From positions 112,841 to 176,840 of the forward strand of contig NZ_JAIOUQ010000014.1 of NCBI RefSeq assembly GCF_019931065.1: 64,000 bases of DNA, given 5' to 3'. Under the pieces are notes generated by a model. That model saw nothing but the letters and a program-made list of their open reading frames with translations, ran no database searches and had not been told where the DNA came from. This DNA is from Methanobacterium spitsbergense. Its GTDB lineage: Archaea > Methanobacteriota > Methanobacteria > Methanobacteriales > Methanobacteriaceae. Below, one piece after another: positions 25,627-35,289 of the stretch. The translations under genes and the position numbers were made by a program. Within the stretch, counting starts at the first letter, position 1, and each line of letters begins with the position of its first letter.

Positions 25627-26661
25627 ATGAATAAAACACGTAATCTAGTTTTTGTAATTTTATTAATTATCCTTGGTATGCTCGTTTTAGTAAAATATCT
25701 ACCTGGTGATAATGCAAAAATTGTTTATGATACGGGTGGTTCATTTGAAAACCAATGGTTAAAGTTCAATTATCCTCCAGAATTAACATTGGATGATGCT
25801 TCTAATAATGATCATATACATATTGAAATTTACAATGGAACAGAATTGATTGGTGCAATATACGATGATGGTGTAAATATCGATAGATATGGCAGCCTAC
25901 CAGAGTCCAATTTAACAACAACAGCGGGAAGAAAAACATTAAAAGATTATGACTTCGATATAGGGCCGGCTGGAGAACAGATCCTAAGGCCAAGCGCAGC
26001 CATATACCTATCAGAAGATTCCACCTTAGATATAATCCTGGAACCTCAAAGTAGAAACACATTCAACCAGATTATGGATACTTTAACCATTAAAAAAGAT
26101 AATACAAAGGCTAATCCTCTTCAGAGCAAAGAAAATAGGGAAATTCAAAATATCTCCACCAATACAGGTGGGACATTTGAAAATCAATGGGTCAAGTTCA
26201 ACTATCCTCAAAACTTAACAGTATCCGATGATTCCACAGATAACCATATTCAAATAACAATATACAACGAAACAGGAATAGTAGGGGATATAACAGCAAG
26301 TGAAGGGAAGCTCTCTGAGAGAGGGGATATGTCACAGAATGAAAGTGATGGTATCACCATTACCGATAGTGCTCCCAGTGAAGCAGATCTTCAAGGTAAT
26401 ATCACCACAATAGCGGGAAGAAACGCAAAAACCAACACTCAAGCTACTGAAAATTTTCAACCAAAACCCAGTGCTCTTATAGAGTTAAATCCTAATGCCA
26501 TGTTGGAAGTAGGTTTTGAACCCGGCACAGAAACTGCTTATAACCAAGTTATAAACTCATTAACAATAAAAAAAGATGATATACATCCCACTTTACAGTC
26601 AGATATATATTATTACCTAAAAAACTGGTATGAATTCTTCACATCGTTTGTTCCATTTTAA
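25627..26661 (+). CDS. Membrane-anchored protein with duplicated domain
   Basis: A 344-aa protein. It starts MNKTRNLVFVILLIILGMLV, an uncleaved anchor or signal. Two copies of a domain of about 125 residues follow: the first has TGGSFENQWLKFNYPPELTL, the second TGGTFENQWVKFNYPQNLTV, and both end in FNQIMDTLTIKKD or YNQVINSLTIKKD. The domain resembles PsbP-like small secreted domains seen in methanogens, but I cannot name it firmly. ATG 25627 is chosen because GAGGT lies eight bases before it. The domains would lie outside the membrane. Confidence 0.72.
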   Translation: MNKTRNLVFVILLIILGMLVLVKYLPGDNAKIVYDTGGSFENQWLKFNYPPELTLDDASNNDHIHIEIYNGTELIGAIYDDGVNIDRYGSLPESNLTTTAGRKTLKDYDFDIGPAGEQILRPSAAIYLSEDSTLDIILEPQSRNTFNQIMDTLTIKKDNTKANPLQSKENREIQNISTNTGGTFENQWVKFNYPQNLTVSDDSTDNHIQITIYNETGIVGDITASEGKLSERGDMSQNESDGITITDSAPSEADLQGNITTIAGRNAKTNTQATENFQPKPSALIELNPNAMLEVGFEPGTETAYNQVINSLTIKKDDIHPTLQSDIYYYLKNWYEFFTSFVPF

Positions 26662-26748
26662 GAGATTTATAAATTCTTTCAAATTTTCTTAAAATAATAT
26701 TTTTTTAGGATAAATGGAAATTTAAATATGAAATGTGTTAATAGAACA

Positions 26749-27417
26749 TCATCTTTTAATTACTTTTGATGCAACACTGGTATTTCTGCCGGCTTTATAT
26801 CTGAAGTCACAAACATTAAAACCGTCTGAAAGGGTTTTTGTTCGATGTAATCCTAAATTGCCATATTCACTCATGGGGATATCCATGGCGCAAAGGTAAG
26901 GTAGGAATTCGTCTGCATTTTTCTTGTGAAAAAATTTGCAAATGGCACATTGAGTAAAGTCCAGACCAACATCAAATCCTTCACCCTCAACAATTTCATA
27001 AACAAAATCCTCGGGATATGCACCAGACTGTTCAGCCAAATATTTTAAGAGATCCCTAGCATCAGGATGGGTTATTGGAAAAATTTCATCATTATGGGTC
27101 TTTAAAAATTCATTTTCCTGTTTATAACAGATATTTCCTATTTTCTCAAGGTTTTTATCGTTCCTTTTTAAAACACCATATACAATCAGATAATTAATAG
27201 ATGATAACAAGTTTTGTGTCATTGGATTATCCTCCCCACCAATGTATGGAATTTCAGGGATAATATTTTCATAATCCGTTATCATTTCAGCAATCACTTC
27301 CTTGGAAAATTCTTCACCATATTCAGCCGTTAAAAAAACCTTAATTCTCTGGGCAAATTCCTTGAAATTTTTTAACAATTCAGTTTTTTTTGAAATGTAA
27401 TAATCATTTTGTTGCAT
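26749..27417 (-). CDS. ATC hydrolase-like protein (L-2-amino-thiazoline-4-carboxylate hydrolase family)
   Basis: A 222-aa protein with the C-terminal signature of the ATC hydrolase family: FTQCAICKFFHKKNADEFLP, LCAMDIPMSE, LHRTKTLSDGFNVCDFRY. The founding enzymes open a thiazoline ring on the way to cysteine. Most archaeal members are uncharacterised. The conserved Cys residues may bind a metal or act in catalysis. The ATG at 27417 follows GGTG. An upstream GTG adds three residues. It is transcribed alone. Confidence 0.75.
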   Translation of the reverse strand: MQQNDYYISKKTELLKNFKEFAQRIKVFLTAEYGEEFSKEVIAEMITDYENIIPEIPYIGGEDNPMTQNLLSSINYLIVYGVLKRNDKNLEKIGNICYKQENEFLKTHNDEIFPITHPDARDLLKYLAEQSGAYPEDFVYEIVEGEGFDVGLDFTQCAICKFFHKKNADEFLPYLCAMDIPMSEYGNLGLHRTKTLSDGFNVCDFRYKAGRNTSVASKVIKR

Positions 27418-27818
27418 GAGAAACACCTAAAATAGAATTTATTATTGTCATTGATTAATGTTATCCCCAGGCAAAAAACTAAATAAATAGGAGGTGATTT
27501 TACCTGGGGAAACAAAATCGGGGTTTTAATATTGGGGGTTGTTGTGGTTTTAAAAACACACAACATTATCTACATACTCAATTGTTACTTAAGTGGATTT
27601 TCCCAAATCACACCCAAATCATGCACAAATTGTAAATTCTCTTTAAATATAAAATAAGAACTTAATATTGTCTTAATTTTATGGAATGAATAGATTTGTA
27701 AAGTAATATAAAAATCAGATATAAATACTTTTTATTTTAATCCAAATGGTCAAGTAATGATCAAATTAATAACACTGAATAAAAAAATTATTGTAATTAA
27801 AAAAAGGAGGAATAAATT
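27418..27818. other. AT-rich intergenic region
   Basis: About 400 bases with no gene seen. GAATTTATTATTG-type TATA sequences occur upstream of the ATC hydrolase gene. The segment at 27750-27818 is T/A-rich and probably ends the Hsp20 transcript. Confidence 0.35.
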
Positions 27819-28259
27819 TTATTCGATAATGACTCTGTGTCTTTCTTCCTTTTCTAATTTAGATACCTCAACTTTTAGAACACCATTTTCAAATTTAGCA
27901 GAGGATTCTTTTGGAATAACCTTTTTAGGTAATTTTATATTTCGCTTAACAACACCAGTCCTTTTATCTGTTAAGGTCACATAAGAACCCTGTATATTTT
28001 GTTCGGTGTCGAATTTTGCTTCAATTTTAAGATATTTCTCAGATAGATCCAGGGTAATATCTTCTTTCTTAATACCAGGCAGTGCAATATTTACTATAAT
28101 TTCATCATTTGTCTCTATAATATCCCTGCCAGGCACAAATGTATAGTCGACAATCTTGGTTTCAACTTCACTTCTCATACCTTCCAAGGTTGCAGCAGTA
28201 TCATCCATCATCTTCTGAATAAAATCTTTCATTTCCAAAACATGATCTCTTTTTTTCAT
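27819..28259 (-). CDS. hsp20: Small heat-shock protein (Hsp20)
   Basis: A 146-aa protein with a helical N-terminal arm and a complete alpha-crystallin domain (about residues 45-140). The conserved ALPGIKKEDITLDLSEKYLKI and the final strand FENGVLKVEVSKLE are present. A canonical I-x-I tail appears as VIIE at the end. It forms oligomers that hold unfolding proteins. The start is taken at 28259 because GGAGTG sits eight bases before that ATG. The ATG fifteen bases upstream would lack spacing. Confidence 0.92.
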   Translation of the reverse strand: MKKRDHVLEMKDFIQKMMDDTAATLEGMRSEVETKIVDYTFVPGRDIIETNDEIIVNIALPGIKKEDITLDLSEKYLKIEAKFDTEQNIQGSYVTLTDKRTGVVKRNIKLPKKVIPKESSAKFENGVLKVEVSKLEKEERHRVIIE

Positions 28260-28378
28260 TTTATTACACTCCATATCATCCTATTTTTAATATAATATTA
28301 ATTATGTAACTACAAATTTATAATAATTTCCCATATACAAAAAAACGCATAAAGAAGTAGAATGTGTAATTACTTCTA

Positions 28379-30052
28379 CTATCTTCTTAAGATATTAACA
28401 ACGAGAATAATAGCTAGTATTGTGGCGATTATAAAGATTATAGATCCAATTGTTGAAAAACCAAGCGCCGGGATTGGAACACCCCTTCCAGACTGGAGAA
28501 TTAACGATGAACCAACAATCAAAGACGATATAATCAGTGCTATTGATATCCTGTCAACCATTTTATCGAGTTTTATTGAAAATTTATCTAAACTTTCAAG
28601 CCTCATTTCAATTCCAATTTCACCCTTTTTAGCCTTAAGAAGTGTTTGGCTAATTGTTCTAGGCAAATCTTTACTGATATGCTGCAATTCAAAAAGGTAC
28701 TGGGTTTTATAATTTAAAATATTCAATGGATTCAAACGTTTTGCCAACAACTTTTGGATTAAAGGTTCTGCAACATCAATCAAGTTGAAATTAGGATCCA
28801 GACCAAGACCAATATCATCCAACAGATTTAAAACCTTACCCAGCAATATAAAGTCCTTTGGAAGCTGGATCTTGTATTTTTCTATTAGATCTGGAGCGGA
28901 AAATTCATTGATAAATCCACCTATATTCTGAATTTCAGCACCATAAAATTCGTCTAAAAGATCGATTAAATCATACTTCAAACTCTGAATGTCAATGCTA
29001 TCATCAATAATTTCCATGTAGAGCAGTTGATTTATTATTCCGTTAACATCGTTGTCAAAAATATAAACAAACAATTCCATAAGGATACTAATAAAATCCA
29101 TATCTAAATGGCCCATAATTCCAAAATCAATAAAACATAGAACATTCCCATCTTTAACAAGTAAATTTCCCGGATGTGGGTCTCCATGGAAGAATCCATA
29201 CTTAAAGATCTGAATAAAATAACATTCAGCCCCTAACTTAGCAAGTGTCGGGCCATCGGCCTTAACACCAGATCCCTCAATTTCAGTGATCTTAACTCCT
29301 TTGACATAATCCATTGTAAGAACCCTGATGGTGGAGTAATGTTTATAGTTTTTAGGAACACATATATGGCTGTTATTTTCAAAGTAGGAACCGAATTTTT
29401 CCATGTTACGGGCTTCAAGTTCAAAATCCAGTTCTTTTATGATTGCCCTTTCAAATTCATCAATAACACCGCTGATATTGTAATATTTTAAATTGGAGAT
29501 CCTTCTCTCGAGTAAACCCCCAAGATACCGCATTATTATCAGATCTTTTTTTATATGGTCTATGATGTTGGGTCTTTGAACTTTAACAGCAACCCTGGTG
29601 CCGTCATGGAGTATGGCCATATGGACCTGGGCAATGGATGCAGAAGCAATGGGAACCTCATAGAATTTTTGAAATATTTCATCTAGAGGTCTTCCCAATT
29701 CGTTTTCAATTTCCTTTTTAATGGATTTAAAAGAGTCTGGAGGTACATTATCCTGTAATTTAGCAAGCTCATTGGCTATGTCAACACCAACAATATCAGG
29801 ACGCATGCTTAATATCTGTCCAAATTTAATGAAAGTTGTTCCCAATTCTTCAAAAACAAGAAGAATCCTTTCTGGAGCTGAAGCATCTAACTCTTCCACA
29901 AAATTTTTTCTGGAACGAAAAATCCGACCGAAGGTATTTTTAAGGCCAGTTTTTTTTACAATATCAATAAATTCATACTTGGCCAAAACAGCAAAAATTT
30001 CTTCAAGTCTTTCAAAATCAGGTCTTTTATTATCGAACCGCCTGAAGTTCAT
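28379..30052 (-). CDS. ABC1/AarF/UbiB family atypical kinase
   Basis: A 557-aa protein. The N-terminal signature FEELGTTFIKFGQILSMRPD (KxGQ-type motif), VAVKVQRPN with the ATP lysine, FFHGDPHPGNLLVKDG (catalytic loop) and LCFIDFGIMG (metal-binding DFG) define the UbiB/ADCK family. Two hydrophobic segments at the C terminus anchor it in the membrane. In bacteria and eukaryotes the family supports quinone synthesis. In methanogens lacking quinones the role is unknown, perhaps lipid-related. It is divergent from the methyltransferase at 30131. Confidence 0.92.
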   Translation of the reverse strand: MNFRRFDNKRPDFERLEEIFAVLAKYEFIDIVKKTGLKNTFGRIFRSRKNFVEELDASAPERILLVFEELGTTFIKFGQILSMRPDIVGVDIANELAKLQDNVPPDSFKSIKKEIENELGRPLDEIFQKFYEVPIASASIAQVHMAILHDGTRVAVKVQRPNIIDHIKKDLIIMRYLGGLLERRISNLKYYNISGVIDEFERAIIKELDFELEARNMEKFGSYFENNSHICVPKNYKHYSTIRVLTMDYVKGVKITEIEGSGVKADGPTLAKLGAECYFIQIFKYGFFHGDPHPGNLLVKDGNVLCFIDFGIMGHLDMDFISILMELFVYIFDNDVNGIINQLLYMEIIDDSIDIQSLKYDLIDLLDEFYGAEIQNIGGFINEFSAPDLIEKYKIQLPKDFILLGKVLNLLDDIGLGLDPNFNLIDVAEPLIQKLLAKRLNPLNILNYKTQYLFELQHISKDLPRTISQTLLKAKKGEIGIEMRLESLDKFSIKLDKMVDRISIALIISSLIVGSSLILQSGRGVPIPALGFSTIGSIIFIIATILAIILVVNILRR

Positions 30053-30130
30053 TATAATATATATTAGAGTTAAATCATATAAAATTTATTAAACTTTAAA
30101 TAATCCCTTTTTACATTCGAAGATGACTTT

Positions 30131-30844
30131 ATGAACAAACTCTACAAAGAACTTTCAAACGACTGGTACAGGCTGTTAACTCCGCTGGAGGAGTACAGGG
30201 AAGAAGCAGAATTTTTCCATAAAATATTTGATAGAAATTTAAAACCAGAAACCATGCTGGAATTGGGATGTGGCAGTGGACACAATGCATTTTATCTAAA
30301 GAAATGGTATGATCTAACATTAGTAGATATGTCAGAAAATATGCTCAACTTAAGCAGGGAATTAAACCCGGAATGCAGTCATATTTTAGGTGATATGCGT
30401 ACCATACAATTGGATAAGAAATTTGATTCCATTTTTATACACGATGCAATCATGTACATGAACAATGAAATTGATCTCAAACTTGCATTGGAAACTGCAT
30501 ATGCACATCTAAATCATGGTGGAGCGGCATTAATCTGTCCGGACTTTATGAAAGAAACATTTAACAGTCTCACAGAACATGGTGGGAGTGATGGACCTGA
30601 AAAAGCAGTGAGATACCTGTTATGGCAGTGGGATCCTGATGAATCAGATACACAGTATAATGCAGACTATGTATACATACTCAGAGATGCAAACGGAAAA
30701 ATAAAAACAGAACATGAAAGACATATATTAGGCCTGTTTGAACGGGTTAAGTGGGTAGAACTAATTAAAAATGCAGGATTTGAATCTAAAACTTTTAAAG
30801 ACCAGTTTGGAAGGGAAATCTTCTACTGTAAAAAATCTGAATAA
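30131..30844 (+). CDS. Class I SAM-dependent methyltransferase
   Basis: A 237-aa enzyme. Motif I is MLELGCGSGHNAFYLKKWYD near residue 37, followed by LTLVDMSENML (motif II acidic residue) and DSIFIHDAIMYMN (motif III/IV). The C-terminal part has beta-rich residues typical of small-molecule methyltransferases. The substrate is not evident. Its 5' end is 78 bases from the ABC1 kinase start on the other strand, so both may share a divergent promoter. Confidence 0.88.
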   Translation: MNKLYKELSNDWYRLLTPLEEYREEAEFFHKIFDRNLKPETMLELGCGSGHNAFYLKKWYDLTLVDMSENMLNLSRELNPECSHILGDMRTIQLDKKFDSIFIHDAIMYMNNEIDLKLALETAYAHLNHGGAALICPDFMKETFNSLTEHGGSDGPEKAVRYLLWQWDPDESDTQYNADYVYILRDANGKIKTEHERHILGLFERVKWVELIKNAGFESKTFKDQFGREIFYCKKSE

Positions 30845-31455
30845 AAAAAGAAATTGGAAAAATGATTCTACATTAGTCACTCATTATATTTCTTAACTAC
30901 CACATGACTAACCACTCTTGATAAAAACAGCAGCATAAATATCATGCTATGTTTCCTATCACAAAATGGCCTGTGGACAGCCTATCAACAATTCATTGAT
31001 AATCTGCGACAAACAGTCCCATCACTAAATGGTGCACTCGCAGGAAACCCCATACAAACCATGGGGCAGTTCACTAGCCCTTGCAGGATCATCTCAGGTA
31101 TCTCAAAATGTACAACCTTTGACAACACAATACACCCCCACGAATAGTTATAGAAATATTATTCAAAATTTTTTATCAATTAAATCCCTGACAATGCCAA
31201 GAATACCACCCCAGCCCCGTACAAGTATATCATAGATATGGAAATTGTCCCATTTGTGGAAAATGGGTAGATACACAAACAACAAGCCATACACACGATA
31301 GATCACCCGGTTACAAAGAGGAACCAAGAAGCTAAACAAATTTATTAATGGATTAATACAGTTAAGGCAAGTTACAAATTCTCGTTTCATTATTTTCTCC
31401 ATTAGAATCATTTTTATGTAAGGATTAATGAGATGAATATGAAAATTAGATTATC
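30845..31455. other. Region of remnants, no intact gene
   Basis: About 600 bases. At 31048-31076 a hairpin CCCCAT-ACAAACC-ATGGGG is followed by CAGTTCACT, which resembles the right end of the tnpB-type elements. Near 31230-31330 one frame reads YGNCPICGKWVDTQTTSHTHD, a possible zinc-finger fragment, but it is cut by stops on both sides. These look like relics of a gene and perhaps of an element. No start codon or binding site is convincing. Confidence 0.35.
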
Positions 31456-31665
31456 TTAATCCTTTTTTTCGTCATTTTCAAAGATAAATATATCTTCTAT
31501 TTTTACTCTAAGAATCTTGGCTATATCATGTGCTAATTTTAGGGAAGGGTTGTACTTTCCTTTCTCCAAGAAAACAATGGTTTCTCTTCTAACTCCTACT
31601 TTTTCAGCTAGTTGGGCTTGAGTAAGGTTGTATCTTGCGCGATATTCTTTCATGCGGGTTTTCAT
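31456..31665 (-). CDS. XRE-type HTH regulator, 69 aa
   Basis: A compact Cro/CI helix-turn-helix protein: [20 protein letters not shown], then [20 protein letters not shown] with the recognition helix [12 protein letters not shown], and an acidic tail. The family (YozG/HigA-like small XRE proteins) often pairs with a DUF2178 or similar membrane protein. Here its ATG overlaps the stop of such a gene by four bases, so the pair is translationally coupled. It probably binds the long palindrome at 32103-32138. Confidence 0.88.
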   Translation of the reverse strand: MKTRMKEYRARYNLTQAQLAEKVGVRRETIVFLEKGKYNPSLKLAHDIAKILRVKIEDIFIFENDEKKD

Positions 31666-32078
31666 TCCACATCGCCCTTTAGGTTGAAGTAAGTATTCGT
31701 CACCAGCATTGTGCTGACCATGACAAAAATCACCAGTCCAAATATTTCAGTAGGTTGGAACTGACGATTAGAATAAAATCCACTGAAAATAAGGAAGCAA
31801 ATGAATCCTAGAGTTGTGAACCAAGACCATGTTGCCGAGGTAGTTCCTAATTTCATTAGTCGTTCATCTTTTGGATTGTCCATACCAATGTAGGAGAAGA
31901 AGCTGGTTATGATAATTAGTGCACCTATAAGTACTGCTATGGTAATGAAGTCGTTTAATGTCTTCAATATTATCATATAAACTGCACATATCAGTAATAT
32001 TATAGATCCTATCCAGATCAATCCTCTGTTTACATTATATGGATCAGTACTTTTATTATTCATTTTATTTTTATTCAT
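31662..32078 (-). CDS. DUF2178-like membrane protein
   Basis: A 138-aa protein with four hydrophobic segments. Between the second and third lies [20 protein letters not shown], the conserved sequence of DUF2178 proteins of archaea and bacteria. The ATG at 32078 follows GGTGG by five bases; upstream ATGs do not. Its stop overlaps the start of the XRE gene. Such pairs recall membrane protein/regulator modules in which the membrane partner controls the regulator. That link is an inference. Confidence 0.75.
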   Translation of the reverse strand: MNKNKMNNKSTDPYNVNRGLIWIGSIILLICAVYMIILKTLNDFITIAVLIGALIIITSFFSYIGMDNPKDERLMKLGTTSATWSWFTTLGFICFLIFSGFYSNRQFQPTEIFGLVIFVMVSTMLVTNTYFNLKGDVE

Positions 32079-32102
32079 TAATTCCACCATCAATATATAT
32101 TT

Positions 32103-32138
32103 ATAACATAATGATATTAAATTCTATCATTATGTTAT
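32103..32138 (-). promoter_or_regulatory. 14-bp-arm palindrome at the DUF2178-XRE promoter
   Basis: ATAACATAATGATA and TATCATTATGTTAT are perfect inverted repeats of 14 bases with an eight-base spacer. A TATA box (TTTAAATA, minus strand, 32157-32164) places the transcription start inside the palindrome, about 25 bases downstream. This is a strong candidate for an autoregulatory operator bound by the XRE protein. A 13-base relative, ATTATGACATAAT, lies at 32448-32460 ahead of the broken DedA gene. Confidence 0.75.
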
Positions 32139-32482
32139 GTAATTCTAATATATACTATTTAAACTTTTAGTTATAATTAATAATCAATAAAACAATATAG
32201 TGGCCTATTTTGATATAGGCATAGATTGAATAGCCTTTCAAAACGTTAAGGGAGTAGAATAAGGTAGTATTATAATTTGTCTCCAAATTCGTTGCTAAAT
32301 AATATAATACTCTTTAATCTGATTCAAAAGATTGTCAAAAAAATAAATATGTATTATTATCAGTATCTATGAGTAACTGCTACCTTTTTATATCATGCTG
32401 TTTAAACTTAGTTTTCTTATAAACATCTATTATTGTAATAAATTATGATTATGACATAATTAAGTTGTAAGGTGAAAAAAAC

Positions 32483-33120
32483 TTGTTTGCTGAGGTTATT
32501 TTATACTTAGAGAATATTCTAATAGTTTACGGGCCTTTAGGAGTTTTCATAGCCAGTATTATCGAAGAAATAATCGCCCCAATACCATCTACATTAGTGA
32601 TAATGGGTACTAGTTTCATTGTTTTAAAGGGCGTTAGTATTTCTCCAGATGCGTTTTTAAAGCTTTTCATTAACATCGTGCTGCCAGCTTCTTTAGGGGT
32701 GACTATTGGTTCCCTTTTCATTTATACCATAGCTTATTTTGCTGGAAAACCATTTTTAGAGCGTTGGGGTAAATATTTAGGAGTTTCTTGGGAAGATATA
32801 GAAAAGGCAGAGAAGAAGTTTGAAAATAGTCATTCAGATGAGATAATATTATTTACATAGTTAGGGCTGTTCCTATAATTCCAAGCGTAGCTATAAGTGC
32901 ATTTAGCGGTTTTATTCGATTTGATCTCAAAAAATATATTATAATAACATTTTTAGGAACACTTGTAAGGGCATTTTTGCTTGGATTTATTGGATGGCAA
33001 TTTGGAAGCTTATATCAAACAGCAGCAAACGAAATATCATACCTAGAGGAAATCAGCCTTGCGCTGATTATAATAGCATTAATTACTTACTTTATTTATA
33101 AAAAGAAATTCAAAAAATGA
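32483..33120 (+). pseudogene. DedA-family membrane protein gene with a frameshift
   Basis: The first frame (TTG start after GGTG, to 32860) gives the DedA N-terminal half: YGPLGVFIASIIEEIIAPIP, SLGVTIGSLFIYTIAYFAGK, then SHSDEIILFT and a stop TAG. From 32860, in the -1 frame, the missing half continues as VRAVPIIPSVAISAFSGFIR, FLGTLVRAFLLGFIGW and a KKKFKK tail. Restored, it has about 211 residues, the normal DedA length. A single one-base indel near 32845-32860 is enough to explain the break. DedA proteins are lipid scramblases/envelope proteins. Confidence 0.8.
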
Positions 33121-33198
33121 AAAAGCAGAATAGGAAGTTAAAATCTTTATTCAAATTTTTCCATTAACTTTTTATAGCGATTCACGGTGGTGAACAAA

Positions 33199-34095
33199 TT
33201 GCAAAATGTAGATATTAGAGCAAAAGTAGGCCGAAAGGCGTCATTTGTAGCCATATTTGGCAATATATTTCTCACTATGTTCAATTTTTTGGTGGGTTTT
33301 CTATCAGGTAGTACTGCCTTGGTTGCGGAGGGGACCCACACATTATCTGATGTTATCACATCATTAATGGCTTATGTGGGATTTAGAATTGGAATGAGAC
33401 CTGCAGATGAAGAACACTTGTATGGACATGGAAGGGCAGAACCGATAGTCGGACTTATAATTGTAGTATTCTTAGGAATAGTGGCCTTTGAAATACTCTC
33501 TGAAGTCTATAAGAAATTTATGTTAGGGGAAGCCATGACACCACCAGGTTTAATTGCTGCGGTTATGGCGTTAATTGGTATTTTTATAAATTATGCTATG
33601 ACTAATTATCTAGTTAAAACCGGGAAAAGGATTAATAGTCCAGTTCTAATTGCTGACGGCCGTCACCAGTCAGTTGACATATTCTCTTGTGCTGCTGTTC
33701 TAATAGGGGTAATTGGCTCCAGATTTGGATTCACGTTCCTAGATCCGATAGTAGCAATATTTATCGCTTTCATGGTTCTTAAAACTGCGTTTCAGCTAGC
33801 ATGTGATAATGTAAACTCGATAATGGGTAAACTACCTTATCCATTAATAGTTGAAGATGTTAAATCAGTAGTATTATCTTTAAAAGATGTTAAAGGCGTT
33901 CATGATGTTAAAATAAATAATATGGGTCCATATTCTTCCGCAGAACTACATATTGAACTAGATAAAGATTTAAATCTTCAAGAAAGCCATAAAATCGCAC
34001 ATAAAGTAGAAGAATTAATTATTAACAAAATAGAAATCATAAAAATGGTCACAGTTCATACGTGCCCAACTGAAGACAAATGTGAAATTAAATAA
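33199..34095 (+). CDS. Cation diffusion facilitator (CDF) metal transporter
   Basis: A 298-aa protein with six membrane helices and a C-terminal cytoplasmic ferredoxin-like domain, the CDF layout. Metal ligands appear as HTLSD in helix 2 and ADGRHQSVD in helix 5. Such HxxxD/HxxxD sites bind Zn2+, Co2+ or Cd2+, or Fe2+/Mn2+ in other subgroups. The C-terminal CPTEDKCE may add ligands. A TTG at 33199 is preferred because GGTGGTGA sits five bases before it. Two upstream GTG codons are part of that binding site. It exports metal in exchange for protons. Confidence 0.9.
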   Translation: MQNVDIRAKVGRKASFVAIFGNIFLTMFNFLVGFLSGSTALVAEGTHTLSDVITSLMAYVGFRIGMRPADEEHLYGHGRAEPIVGLIIVVFLGIVAFEILSEVYKKFMLGEAMTPPGLIAAVMALIGIFINYAMTNYLVKTGKRINSPVLIADGRHQSVDIFSCAAVLIGVIGSRFGFTFLDPIVAIFIAFMVLKTAFQLACDNVNSIMGKLPYPLIVEDVKSVVLSLKDVKGVHDVKINNMGPYSSAELHIELDKDLNLQESHKIAHKVEELIINKIEIIKMVTVHTCPTEDKCEIK

Positions 34096-34388
34096 GCACC
34101 GAAAATAAGTATAATACTTCAAAAAAAAGAATTTTCTAATGATAAACTTTATATATTATAAACAAATAGTAACATTAATTAACTAAAATATTTTGGATGA
34201 AATTTATACTTTCTATGAACAAAGCAATCTTTAAACATCAAACACCATCAACAGGTTTGACTAAACTAGAAACAAAACAATAAAAAGTTTATTTTCTAAC
34301 TAAATCATATTATTAAACTAATAAATACATACGATAAAGAATTAGTAAAAAAATAGAAATGTTTACTAAAAATAGAGGTGAAATGAAA

Positions 34389-34637
34389 ATGTTTGATCCA
34401 AAAAAAATTATGGATAGTGCAGTGGACCAAGTTCAAAAACAAGCTACTGGAATGGCTACAGGAAGAACCTCTGGAAGAACTTCTGGGGGTTCCGAGATTG
34501 ATGAACTAATCTACAGAATGACTAGAGACATGGAAGACTTGCGTACAAAAAACCAAGAACTAAGCGATAGATTAAATGACTTCGAAAGACAATTCAACCA
34601 TTTAAGAGACTTAATCAATAGGAATAACAGATATTAA
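34389..34637 (+). CDS. Small coiled-coil protein, 82 aa
   Basis: Begins MFDPKKIMDSAVDQVQKQAT; a Gly/Arg/Thr-Ser linker (about residues 23-38) leads to a C-terminal heptad-repeat helix (EIDELIYRMTRDMEDLRTKN onward). The ATG at 34389 has GAGGTGA seven bases upstream. No family is recognised. A following 41-aa gene starts in the same way (MGLLDSVIKK..., with ATG 73 bases after the stop), so the two probably form a pair of small amphipathic proteins. Oligomerisation through the coiled coil is likely. Confidence 0.65.
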   Translation: MFDPKKIMDSAVDQVQKQATGMATGRTSGRTSGGSEIDELIYRMTRDMEDLRTKNQELSDRLNDFERQFNHLRDLINRNNRY

Positions 34638-34709
34638 TTTCGAATATAATCCTCTAGGTTGGAATTTTTCTTCACGAAATAATAAATGAATCTTTAAGGA
34701 GATAAAAAT

Positions 34710-34835
34710 ATGGGACTACTTGATTCAGTTATTAAAAAGGCTACGAAAGAACTGCAAAAGCAGGTTCAAGATAAAGGCGGAAAAGAAATAGAGAAACGAG
34801 CTAGAGACGAACTCAAAAAAAGCTTCAAGATTTAA
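34710..34835 (+). CDS. Small amphipathic basic protein, 41 aa
   Basis: A 41-codon frame with AAGGAG nine bases before the ATG. The peptide MGLLDSVIKKATKELQKQVQ continues through DKGGKEIEKR to KKSFKI. It is one amphipathic helix with a mid Gly-Gly break. Strong charge patterning and the good ribosome binding site support it. It resembles the N-terminal region of the preceding 82-aa protein in layout only. The function is unknown. Confidence 0.55.
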   Translation: MGLLDSVIKKATKELQKQVQDKGGKEIEKRARDELKKSFKI

Positions 34836-35289
34836 TTCTTTATTTTTTTCTATGTTGAATATGAAACTTTTTTTTTAGAATTCTATTATTACAAATTTTT
34901 ATATTATTATACAATTTCCTGTTTTTGACATTCTAAAATACTGAACTGTTTTGAATTAAAGCGAGAATAAAAAAATAAATAGTTGAACAATCAGTGACTA
35001 TTATTACGAAAACTAGTCATATCTTGCAAGTGTAAAACTAAATTTATTCATTTTGTTTATTATTAAAAAATTGCTACCAACACAGAACAATTTCAAACTC
35101 ATTGTTTAGAGAACCTTCTAGTTCATTTTGTAGGATCATTTAAATATCCAATTCGGCAAATGTAGGATCTATCATCACATCCATAATGGATTGGATTATT
35201 GTTAAGAAAGATGATAAAATAGTTACAAAATAAGAGATAAAACATATAATATGAAATTTATTTGAATGGTTTCATAGGGTGAAATAAAA
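34836..35289. other. Intergenic region before the potassium channel
   Basis: About 450 bases with no coding frame of note. T-rich stretches follow the 41-aa gene and could end its transcript. GGGTGA at 35277 is the binding site of the channel gene. Confidence 0.4.
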
